Shown here piece by piece: positions 42,428 to 50,265 of a DNA stretch of 55,572 nucleotides. Numbering within the stretch: position 1 is the stretch's first letter; every line of letters starts with the position of its first letter. This DNA comes from Tabrizicola oligotrophica (GTDB taxonomy: Bacteria; Pseudomonadota; Alphaproteobacteria; Rhodobacterales; Rhodobacteraceae), in contig NZ_JAAIVJ010000017.1 in the NCBI RefSeq assembly GCF_011008935.1, forward strand, positions 1-55,572, read 5' to 3'. The notes beneath the pieces are model-generated. The model saw nothing but the letters and a program-made list of their open reading frames with translations, had not been told where the DNA came from and did not search any database. A program made the position numbers and the translations under genes.

Positions 42428-43465
42428 GTGAGCCGTGCCTTGAAGGTCTACATCGCCAATTTTGGACGCCAGAACTACGAGTGGCCAGTTTGCCGGGATC
42501 GCGGCACAGTTGCGACCATGAACGCAGTTCGAGCCCAGAAATTCTGGGAGGCGAATGACCGAGAGGGCTATATTGCAGATCGGATGGTCCACGAGACCAC
42601 TGCGGCAGGGAAAAAGCCTACAAAGGCGACCGCCTCTCGATGGTTCAACTTGATGACCATCATCGCGGAGACCTCTGGCGATATGTGGGTTCACAAGGAT
42701 GGCGACGACCTTTGGTGGACGGTATCGCGCCGGGACGAACCATACTTTGAAACAAAAATGGAACCGATCGAACGGGGGCAAGAAGTGGTGGTTTGCCACA
42801 AGCCCTGCGAGAAATGGTCGAACGTTTCGAAGAAGGGCGTTCGGCTGAGGTGGAACGAACTTCACCCGAAGGCCAAGGACTTCCTGTCGACTGAGGCAAC
42901 GCTCCAATCTCTTAGCGCGCTGTACCGGGATTACACTTTGGCGCTAATCGGCGGGGAAGACCTCAGCCCGTGGCACAATGACCCTCTATGGGCGAAGCGC
43001 CGTGAGGCATCTAGAAACGGTTATGCGCCGGTAAAGCATGGAACTCTGGCGGATCGAATAGCTTATCAAAGGGCATCGGAACTGTTCAGCGCCGCCGACG
43101 CCGCAGAACGAATGGCGCGCACCGCCATTGGCACGACCAATTCGGCCAATGGCCAAGTTGTTGAGCGCGTCGTGAAGAGGAAGGACTTGAAGTTCCCTTC
43201 GGCTGCCGCGCTGCAAGACTATATCGCGGACCTGATGGCATCGCAGGAGTACTGCTGCGAGCTGACCGGGCTTCCCCTTGAGTTTGACGAGGTCAACGGA
43301 GATCAGGCGATGTTCGCCTCCTTGGATCGGATCGACAGCAGTGGGCACTACGTACCCGGCAATCTACAGGTGGTGTGTCGGTTCGCCAACTTCTGGAAGG
43401 GCGCTTCTGATGATGGAGAGTTCCGGCGCCTGATCAGTGTTGTCCGGTCCGTGGCCATCAGTTGA
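42428..43465 (+). CDS. HNH/endonuclease VII-like nuclease protein
   Basis: This is a 345-residue protein. The C-terminal part (about residues 250-335) reads SQEYCCELTGLPLEF, then ASLDRIDSSGHYVPGNLQVV and ANFWKGA. This is the pattern of HNH-type domains related to recombination endonuclease VII and homing enzymes, with the Asp-Arg-Ile-Asp motif but few Cys pairs. The N-terminal 200 residues begin KVYIANFGRQNYEWP and are not recognised. The start is GTG 42428 or TTG 42440; neither has a clear ribosome site. Copies of a 16-bp repeat lie on both sides of the gene. Function is unknown, perhaps DNA cleavage in defence. Confidence 0.7.
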   Translation: MSRALKVYIANFGRQNYEWPVCRDRGTVATMNAVRAQKFWEANDREGYIADRMVHETTAAGKKPTKATASRWFNLMTIIAETSGDMWVHKDGDDLWWTVSRRDEPYFETKMEPIERGQEVVVCHKPCEKWSNVSKKGVRLRWNELHPKAKDFLSTEATLQSLSALYRDYTLALIGGEDLSPWHNDPLWAKRREASRNGYAPVKHGTLADRIAYQRASELFSAADAAERMARTAIGTTNSANGQVVERVVKRKDLKFPSAAALQDYIADLMASQEYCCELTGLPLEFDEVNGDQAMFASLDRIDSSGHYVPGNLQVVCRFANFWKGASDDGEFRRLISVVRSVAIS

Positions 43466-43544
43466 CCTACCAGATTGGAACTGGATTGGGTGCGGCAGTC
43501 CAGTGAGACGTCAAGGCATTGCCGATCCGATCAGTCCGACGAGA

Positions 43545-43577
43545 CATCGCCACGCGTGGCGATGGAGGCAGCGCCTC
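43545..43577. repeat. Perfect 20-bp palindrome and adjoining hairpin after the HNH gene
   Basis: CATCGCCACG/CGTGGCGATG (43545-43564) is a perfect palindrome with no spacer, followed at once by GAGGC/GCCTC (43565-43577). The right half contains the 16-bp word also found at 42197-42212. It lies in the 323-bp gene-free stretch 43466-43788 between two convergent genes. Confidence 0.6.
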
Positions 43578-43675
43578 GTCCCTGATGGAATAGAAGCCCC
43601 TGAGAATATGAGTTGAAAACGGAATTGCGAGGGGAGTTGAGGCCCGAAGCCTATAGAAAATCGGGGCGCATCGCA

Positions 43676-43727
43676 AAAAATGGTAAATGTTATATATGGG
43701 CGTGGAGTATCGACATCTACCATTTTT
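43676..43727. terminator. Long A/T inverted repeat between convergent genes, probable bidirectional terminator
   Basis: Arms AAAAATGGTAAATGT (43676-43690) and ACATCTACCATTTTT (43713-43727) pair at 14 of 15 positions around a 22-nt loop. The A-run on one side and T-run on the other give a U-tract in both directions. The HNH gene ends to the left and the DUF3768 gene to the right, so a shared terminator is expected. A further 7-bp inverted repeat CAATATC/GATATTG lies at 43739-43759. Confidence 0.6.
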
Positions 43728-43788
43728 ATATTTTATATCAATATCTTAACTCGATATTGGCGTTTTGTCAAGCCCCACGAAAACCTCA

Positions 43789-44112
43789 TCAATATTCACT
43801 GGCGAGCAACACTGTCAACACGCGGATCGTCGCCTCAGGATCAGCGGGGTCCTCTGACCCAGCCGTCAGCGTCCGATCATAATAGTCGATCTTCCAGAAG
43901 ATGGTCTCGCTGTTGTGGATGAACGACCCGAAGTCATGTTCGCCGTAGGGGTCGTTATCCCCGTCGAAGGCGTCGAACGTCCTGACGCGCTCCAACACCG
44001 CCGCGACATCATTCAACGCCTGAACCCCTTGGGTGATCATCACTCGACACCCGATGAATGTCGAGCGGGCCCTGTCGTTCATCGAACGGATTGTGGTGGT
44101 TCTGCCGTCCAT
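43789..44112 (-). CDS. DUF3768 family protein
   Basis: This is a 107-residue protein with the DUF3768 pattern: RSMNDRARSTFIG near the start, ITQGVQAL, NDPYGEHDFG, WKIDYYDRTLTAGSEDPADP, and a terminal RVLTVLLASEY. Proteins of this family are common on alphaproteobacterial plasmids and islands; their function is unknown. ATG 44112 has a GGAG site 6 nt upstream; ATG 44124 is an alternative. It is convergent with the HNH gene. Confidence 0.85.
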   Translation of the reverse strand: MDGRTTTIRSMNDRARSTFIGCRVMITQGVQALNDVAAVLERVRTFDAFDGDNDPYGEHDFGSFIHNSETIFWKIDYYDRTLTAGSEDPADPEATIRVLTVLLASEY

Positions 44113-44189
44113 CGGGCTCTCCAATCAGAAGCTAATTCTGATGGCCCCGATCCCCCCTCAACTCCCCTAAATCAACACACCCCAGGGCT

Positions 44190-44215
44190 GGGGCGAAGCC
44201 CCGTCGCGAAGCGAC
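44190..44215. repeat. Two contiguous perfect hairpins with GAA loops
   Basis: GGGGC-GAA-GCCCC (44190-44202) is followed with no gap by GTCGC-GAA-GCGAC (44203-44215). The motif GTAGCGACCTCC near 44349 repeats the downstream edge. They lie in the 292-bp gap 44113-44404 between divergent genes DUF3768 and the YaaC-like gene. They could be REP-like repeats, a small RNA or part of a leader; nothing else is seen in the gap. Confidence 0.45.
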
Positions 44216-44404
44216 CTACATGGAGACTTCGACTGTCGCGCCACTTCAGGCATCTGTGGTTCGCCGAAAGAAGACTCAACGCTTCAGCAACTAGCGGCGC
44301 GACGACTGCAGGCGACCTAAGAGCCTTCTCGTCTGGGTTTTGTGTTGCGTAGCGACCTCCACCCTTGATAGTGTGGAGGCGTTCTTGGAGGAGTTTTCGT
44401 TAAG

Positions 44405-45448
44405 TTGGCTGAGCAAATTAAGGTCAAAAGTCGTCGCCTTTGGATGCACAAGGGAGTCAGGGACCCAAATTTTCTGGCCGAACACGTTTTAACACGAGAT
44501 CCATGGCTTTACGTAGAGCTATGGCTTAGACGAAAAAAATCCGCTGAAAGTTTGAGCTACTGGGCGCAAGCTCGACGTTTTGCTGATGCGGCAGAAGAAA
44601 TGCCAATAGAGGCTGCCCCGTTAGCTTGCTACTACTCCTTTTTGAATGCGACAAAGGCTCTACTAACCTATAAGAAATGTACAAATGGTCATCATCATGG
44701 TGTTTCTGGTGATCGACCTGAAAATGCTCGCGCATTACTTAGTAATGAACTAGTTACATTCCAAATGGGTGGCGTTCTTCCTGGCCTATGCTCATACTAT
44801 GGAGATAGCGCAACCAAGGAAAAATACACACTATCTGATATATTGTGGAATATTCCATTCATACACCGAGCCTATCGCCTCACATTTACCGGAAAGACCG
44901 AGCTCTTCATCCCTCTTGAAAATGCGAGATACGTTAAGAAGAATGGGTCCAGCGAGAGTTACTTCGAGGCTAAGCTCATAGATCGTTTTTCTGATAAGAG
45001 GCGGTTGGTAAGCATTCCTAATTCTTTCGAATTGTTCGATAGTGATGAGGGCTGCATTGTGCGTCGCAAAAAGACCTTTAAGTGGTTTGAGGGTCGATCC
45101 AGTGATACCAAAGTTGTTTCAGCACATGAACGTCTGGGCAAATATCATGCCCAGACTCGACGTCTTGTCGTCTGCATTTCGGGAAGCAAAGACCTTTGGT
45201 ATCTCAAGAAGCAGGTTGAGAACAACCCTCCTGGAAGTCGGCATCTGTTGACGCTGATGTTTGCCGCAATGCACCGCTTCAGTGAGCTTTCGAGGTATGA
45301 TCCTAATGGATTCGAGCGCCACTTGGCTGGTCAATCAAACTGGCTGATTACTGAATTTATACGTGGCGCCATGGACCAATTCATTGATCAGATCGCTACG
45401 GAAATTACTGGATGTCAATTCTGGCCGCCAAGGACTCGAACAGGATAA
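44405..45448 (+). CDS. YaaC-like protein
   Basis: This is a 347-residue protein. The pattern PWLYVELWLRRKKSAESLSY, then PLACYYSFLNATKALL and, near the end, LLTLMFAAMHRFSELSRYDP, resembles the YaaC-like family, whose function is unknown but which is often found in islands. The TTG start at 44405 lies 12 nt after GGAGG; an ATG at 44444 is possible. The gene is clearly A+T-richer than the operon that follows, so it has another origin or is recently arrived. It is separated from the SNF2 gene by 190 A+T-rich bases that probably hold the operon promoter. Confidence 0.65.
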   Translation: MAEQIKVKSRRLWMHKGVRDPNFLAEHVLTRDPWLYVELWLRRKKSAESLSYWAQARRFADAAEEMPIEAAPLACYYSFLNATKALLTYKKCTNGHHHGVSGDRPENARALLSNELVTFQMGGVLPGLCSYYGDSATKEKYTLSDILWNIPFIHRAYRLTFTGKTELFIPLENARYVKKNGSSESYFEAKLIDRFSDKRRLVSIPNSFELFDSDEGCIVRRKKTFKWFEGRSSDTKVVSAHERLGKYHAQTRRLVVCISGSKDLWYLKKQVENNPPGSRHLLTLMFAAMHRFSELSRYDPNGFERHLAGQSNWLITEFIRGAMDQFIDQIATEITGCQFWPPRTRTG

Positions 45449-45638
45449 AGCTTCTTAATCTGCTTTTTTCTGAATCTATTTTTGTTTTGTGAGTTATTTT
45501 ATTGATAATAGATAAGCCCGAGCTCTTTTGGTACTGTGCCGCGTCCTGCCACGCGAGCTATGGCCTTGCCATTCTTTGTTGTGGTTGGTTCACATCTGCC
45601 GCAGCGCTTGCTAGACAGTTATATGGCGGCAAGAGAGA

Positions 45639-48515
45639 GTGGAGTACGGCTTGACTGTTTCGGGTTACACCCCTTTTCACGCGAAGTACTTTGCGAACTT
45701 CCTGACGCGTGAAGGGATTGATGAGGCCGATGCCCTGACGCAGTCGCTGTCGTCGGCCCGTGTTGACCTGAACCCGCACCAAGTTGATGCCGCGATGTTC
45801 GCGTTACGCTCGCCCCTCTCAAAGGGTGTTCTACTCGCGGACGAGGTGGGGTTGGGCAAGACCATCGAGGCTGCCTTGGTCCTCAGTCAGCGATGGTGGG
45901 AACGGCAACGGCACCTTTTGCTTGTGGTACCTGCGTCACTTCGAAAACAGTGGGCCACCGAATTGCGCGAGAAGTTCTCGCTGCCATCTGTGATCCTCGA
46001 TGCGAAAAGGGTGAAGGAAATCACCCTCGATGGCCGCTCCAGCCCCCTTGGGCGTGGTGAGGGCATCGTCATTCTGTCCTACGAGTACGCAGCGCGGATC
46101 GCTGACGAATTGCGCCGCGTTCCATGGAACCTCGTTGTCTTCGACGAAGCCCATAAGCTGCGCAACGTCTACAAGGCGACCGAAACCTCACGCGCCGCCG
46201 TCCTCAAGGACGCCCTTGCTGGTCGGCAGAAACTTCTTCTGACGGCCACTCCGCTTCAAAATAACCTGATGGAGCTTTTCGGCCTCATCACCATCATCGA
46301 CGAAACCTATTTCGGGTCCGAGCAGGCTTTTCGGGCGGAGTTTGGGGGCCGGGAGGAACTGGCGTCACAGGCCCTGCTGGCCCGTCGCCTTGAGCCGATC
46401 TGCAAGCGTACACTGCGACGGCAGGTGCAAAAGGCCGGGTTGATCAACTACACCAACCGTTTGCCCAAGACCTTCGATTTCACCCCGGAGAAGCTTGAGA
46501 CCGATCTTTACGAGTTGATGTCGACCTACCTGCAACGCCAAGACACCTTGGCGCTGGGTAACAACGGGCGACATCTGGTCACGTTGGTGTTGAGGAAAGT
46601 CCTCGGCTCCTCGTCTTTCGCCATCGCCCATACGTTGGACAAGATGCTGCGTCGTCTGGAGGAAACCCAGATCGTCAACGCGGCCACTCTCGACGACATC
46701 GATGGTTTCGCGGAAGAGGCCGATGAATGGCGCGAAGCGGGCCGTGCCGACGAGGCTGATGCCGTCGACAGCCGGGATGACTATGACGCCGAAAAGGTTG
46801 ATCCCAAGCAGCTGCAGGCGGAAATCAACGAACTTCGCTATTATCGTGACTTGGCCATGTCGATTGCCGCCAATGCCAAAGGCAAGGCGCTCCTCGACTG
46901 CCTGCCCGTCGTTCTGGGCGAAATCGTTTCCAAAGGAGGCCAGCGCAAGGCTGTCATCTTCACGGAGTCTGTGCGCACCCAGACCTATCTGCGCGAACTT
47001 CTCGAAAACAACGGGTTTCGGGGTCAGACCGTCGTTTTGAACGGCTCCAACGCGGACAAGGACAGCAACGCTCTCTACAAGGCGTGGCTGGAAAAGCATC
47101 GTGGAACCGATGTCGTTTCCGGCTCCAAGACCGCCGACATGAAGGCCGCCATCGTCGATGCCTTCCGTCACGACCGGCAAATCCTTATCGCGACCGAATC
47201 CGGGGCCGAGGGCATCAACCTTCAGTTCTGCTCGCTTCTCATCAATTATGACCTGCCGTGGAACCCGCAACGGGTTGAACAGCGCATCGGGCGTTGCCAT
47301 CGGTATGGGCAGAAGATCGACGTCACCGTCATCAACTTCCTCAACCGCAAGAACCAAGCCGAGGCCCGTATCCACCAGCTTCTGGAGCAGAAGTTCAAGC
47401 TGTTCGATGGGGTGTTCGGTTCATCGGACGAGGTGTTGGGGGCCATCGAAAGCGGCGTGGACATCGAGCGCCGCATCCTCGACATCGTGCAGTCCTGCCG
47501 CACCAATGATGAAATCAACGCCGCTTTCGACCAACTGCAAGCCGAGTTCAGCGTCGAGATCGACGAGGCCAAGAAAGACGCCCGCAACAAGCTATTGGCC
47601 GAGATGGACGATAAGGTCATTGAACGCCTTCTTGGTCGCAAGGACGCGGTGAATTCCGCGATTGGCGATTTCAAAAGGGCGCTTCTGGGCCTTGTGCGCG
47701 CCGAACTGCCCGAGGCCGAGTTCCATTCCAACCACGTCCAGCGCTTTGACTATCAGGGCGACACCTGGTCAACCGAATGGCCTGAGGCGGATGAGAAGGG
47801 CTGGCGCTTCTTCCGTCTGTCGGATGAAGGGCTGGCCGATCAGCTGGTCGCGCAGGCCAAGGGGCGCGATCTGTCACCTGCAGAGCTGCGCTTTGACCTT
47901 GCGTCCTATGACGGCAATATTTCCAGCGCCAAAGCCCTGAGGGGTCAGTCTGGCTGGATGCGGGCTGCACGCCTTCGCCTTGTCACGCCAGCCCGCACTT
48001 GGGATGAAATCGTATGCGCCGCCATCACCGACGCGGGCAACGTAGTTCATCCCGAGGTGGCGGAACGCATGCTGCAAATTCCGGCAAGTGTTGTCGGGGC
48101 GGCGAGCGTCCCTTCGGATGACCGGCTGGATACTATCGTGCAGGAGCGTCAGACGGAAATTGTCGGCAAGGCGCATGAACGGCTGGGAGAGTTTCTGAAC
48201 GAAGAGGAAGAACGGCTCGACGCTTGGCGCGACGATGCCAAGGTGTCCTATGATCAGCAGATCAAGGCGCTGACCAAGGACGCCAATGAGAAGAAGAAGC
48301 TGGCTCGTGCCACGTCGCACCTGCAAGCCAAGCTAGAGCTTCAGCGCGAGGCCAAGACCCTGCAATCGCGGGTTGATGACCTGCAGCACCAGCTTTACAC
48401 ACGGCTGCGTGAGATTGATGCCGAACGTGAAGCCATGCTCGACGAAATCGCCGAAAAACTGTCCCTTACCCCCGAAATGAACGACCTGTTCACGATCCGC
48501 TGGAGCCTTGTCTGA
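45639..48515 (+). CDS. SNF2-family helicase of a restriction-modification-like operon
   Basis: This is a 958-residue protein. The SNF2/Rad54-type core spans about residues 40-590: LLADEVGLGKTIEAALVLSQ (Walker A), VVFDEAHKLRN (DEAH), LLTATPLQNN (motif III) and a C-lobe with ATESGAEGINLQF and QRIGRCHRYGQK (motif VI). The C-terminal 350 residues include a long coiled coil (about 845-935). It should translocate on DNA or remodel DNA-protein complexes. The start is GTG 45639, or TTG 45651, which has GGAG at 6 nt. Its stop overlaps the methyltransferase ATG (TGATG). SNF2 helicases of this kind are found beside modification genes in defence loci. Confidence 0.9.
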   Translation: MEYGLTVSGYTPFHAKYFANFLTREGIDEADALTQSLSSARVDLNPHQVDAAMFALRSPLSKGVLLADEVGLGKTIEAALVLSQRWWERQRHLLLVVPASLRKQWATELREKFSLPSVILDAKRVKEITLDGRSSPLGRGEGIVILSYEYAARIADELRRVPWNLVVFDEAHKLRNVYKATETSRAAVLKDALAGRQKLLLTATPLQNNLMELFGLITIIDETYFGSEQAFRAEFGGREELASQALLARRLEPICKRTLRRQVQKAGLINYTNRLPKTFDFTPEKLETDLYELMSTYLQRQDTLALGNNGRHLVTLVLRKVLGSSSFAIAHTLDKMLRRLEETQIVNAATLDDIDGFAEEADEWREAGRADEADAVDSRDDYDAEKVDPKQLQAEINELRYYRDLAMSIAANAKGKALLDCLPVVLGEIVSKGGQRKAVIFTESVRTQTYLRELLENNGFRGQTVVLNGSNADKDSNALYKAWLEKHRGTDVVSGSKTADMKAAIVDAFRHDRQILIATESGAEGINLQFCSLLINYDLPWNPQRVEQRIGRCHRYGQKIDVTVINFLNRKNQAEARIHQLLEQKFKLFDGVFGSSDEVLGAIESGVDIERRILDIVQSCRTNDEINAAFDQLQAEFSVEIDEAKKDARNKLLAEMDDKVIERLLGRKDAVNSAIGDFKRALLGLVRAELPEAEFHSNHVQRFDYQGDTWSTEWPEADEKGWRFFRLSDEGLADQLVAQAKGRDLSPAELRFDLASYDGNISSAKALRGQSGWMRAARLRLVTPARTWDEIVCAAITDAGNVVHPEVAERMLQIPASVVGAASVPSDDRLDTIVQERQTEIVGKAHERLGEFLNEEEERLDAWRDDAKVSYDQQIKALTKDANEKKKLARATSHLQAKLELQREAKTLQSRVDDLQHQLYTRLREIDAEREAMLDEIAEKLSLTPEMNDLFTIRWSLV

Positions 48516-50263
48516 TGGCCGCAAAGACTAAACTTGAACTCACTTGGATCGGCAAAGACATCCGCCCCCGTCTGGAACCGCGCATTCTGATCGAAGAGCC
48601 GGAGTTTTCCTATCACGCCAAGGCGCGGCGCGAGGGCGACAGCTTTGAGAACCTGCTGATCCATGGGGATAACCTGCTTGCGCTGAAGTCTTTAGAAACG
48701 GATCAGTCAGTGCGAGGCCACGTAAAGTGTGTCTACATCGATCCACCTTACAATACCGGAAATGCCTTTGAGCACTATGATGACGGACTTGAGCATTCAG
48801 TTTGGCTCTCCCTAATGAGAGAACGTCTGCACGTTTTGCACAATCTGCTTTCTGATGAGGGTTTCTGCTGTGTCCATATTGATGACTCTGAAGGACACTA
48901 TCTGAAAATTTTGCTTGATGAGGTGTTCGGACGAAGCAACTACCTCACGACACTATATGTGCAAGTTAGATATGCAAATAAGACACTCAAGCAGGATATG
49001 GCATTTCACAAACAAATTGAGATGGTTCATATCTACAGAAAGTCCTATGCCGCCAAACCTAATTTGCCAACGATCGCGATAACTGATGAGAAGTTCTGCT
49101 ATTATGTCAGAGAGCTCGGCGCAGGGCGTTCAATGGTCCTTGGCGGAAAAGATGTGACAGTTTTTGGTCCAAGTGAATACGAAATAATCAAAGGTGAACC
49201 GTCTGAAGATGGCTTGAAAGAGATATGGGCTACAGGCAGCATTCTTGATGGTAACTCTTCGGGCCGATTTTTTAGGGATTACCTTACTGGCAGAGCGGAC
49301 ATTGATGGTCTTGGCGCGATTTACAAGGTGACTGGTATTGGGGATGATAAATTCCCCTATCGATACTTCAGCGGACCGAAGCGTGATGGGGCGACAAAAG
49401 GAAAATATTATCAGGGCATTCCTTTGAGCAAAGTTAGAAGCGAAGAGGCTACAACTCCTATCGAAAACTACTATGACATGGCTGGATCATTTGGAAATTG
49501 TCGTCATGAGGGAGGCGTTGAATTTAGGAGTGGGAAGAAACCCGAGGCGCTTCTGAAACTCATCTTAGAACGATTCTCGCGACCCGGAGATTTGGTTCTC
49601 GACTCCTTTGCCGGCTCGGGAACGACAGGCGCAGTAGCCCACAAGATGGGCCGCCGCTGGATCATGGTTGAACTGGGTGAGCATGCAAAAACGCACTGCG
49701 CACCGAGACTTCGTAATGTAATCGATGGTGCAGACGATAGTGGAGTATCTACTGCGTTACGTTGGGGAGGTGGCGGCGGCTATCGCTTCTGCCGTCTCGC
49801 ACCCTCGCTCTTGGAAAAGGACGCATGGGGCAACTGGGTGATCCGAAAGGAATACAACCCAGCGATGCTGGCCGAGGCGATGTGCAAGCACTTCAACTAC
49901 GTTTATCATCCATCCAACGATTGTTTTTGGATGCATGGAATGTCCTCGGATACTTCCTTCATTTACGTTACGACCAGCAGCCTGACCTTTGAACAGCTGC
50001 GGGCTATCTCCGACGAGGTAGGCGAAAACCGCAGTCTGCTGATCTGCTGCACGGCCTATGAAGCAAAGGGCGAAAGCCTGCCCAATCTGACCTTGCGCAA
50101 AATCCCCGGCGCTGTGCTGGACCGCTGCGAGTGGGGCAAAGACGACTATTCGCTGAAGATCAGCGCCCTGCCGATGATGGCCGACGAAGAAGAAGACGAA
50201 GCGCCTGCCGCCAAGAAGGCCAAGGCGGGCGCTGATGGTGATCTGTTCGATGATGGGGAGTGA
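48515..50263 (+). CDS. Site-specific DNA adenine-type methyltransferase, beta class (type III Mod-like)
   Basis: This is a 582-residue methyltransferase. Motif IV IDPPYNTGN (about residues 74-82) precedes motif I DSFAGSGTTG (about 365-374), the beta order of type III Mod enzymes; DPPY suits N6-adenine. The target-recognition region lies between them. The C-terminal tail is acidic and lysine-rich (DEEEDEAPAAKKAKAG). The DNA of about 48700-49760, which covers motif IV and the recognition region, is clearly A+T-richer than both ends of the gene, a sign of recombinational exchange. The start overlaps the SNF2 stop, and Res follows within 3 bp. It should protect host DNA. Confidence 0.9.
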   Translation: MAAKTKLELTWIGKDIRPRLEPRILIEEPEFSYHAKARREGDSFENLLIHGDNLLALKSLETDQSVRGHVKCVYIDPPYNTGNAFEHYDDGLEHSVWLSLMRERLHVLHNLLSDEGFCCVHIDDSEGHYLKILLDEVFGRSNYLTTLYVQVRYANKTLKQDMAFHKQIEMVHIYRKSYAAKPNLPTIAITDEKFCYYVRELGAGRSMVLGGKDVTVFGPSEYEIIKGEPSEDGLKEIWATGSILDGNSSGRFFRDYLTGRADIDGLGAIYKVTGIGDDKFPYRYFSGPKRDGATKGKYYQGIPLSKVRSEEATTPIENYYDMAGSFGNCRHEGGVEFRSGKKPEALLKLILERFSRPGDLVLDSFAGSGTTGAVAHKMGRRWIMVELGEHAKTHCAPRLRNVIDGADDSGVSTALRWGGGGGYRFCRLAPSLLEKDAWGNWVIRKEYNPAMLAEAMCKHFNYVYHPSNDCFWMHGMSSDTSFIYVTTSSLTFEQLRAISDEVGENRSLLICCTAYEAKGESLPNLTLRKIPGAVLDRCEWGKDDYSLKISALPMMADEEEDEAPAAKKAKAGADGDLFDDGE

Positions 50264-50265
50264 TC

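Noticed and set aside
42190-42558. A 122-codon frame after the right att repeat
   Set aside because: It is rich in Arg, Cys and His with no domain, overlaps the HNH gene start in another frame and has no ribosome site.
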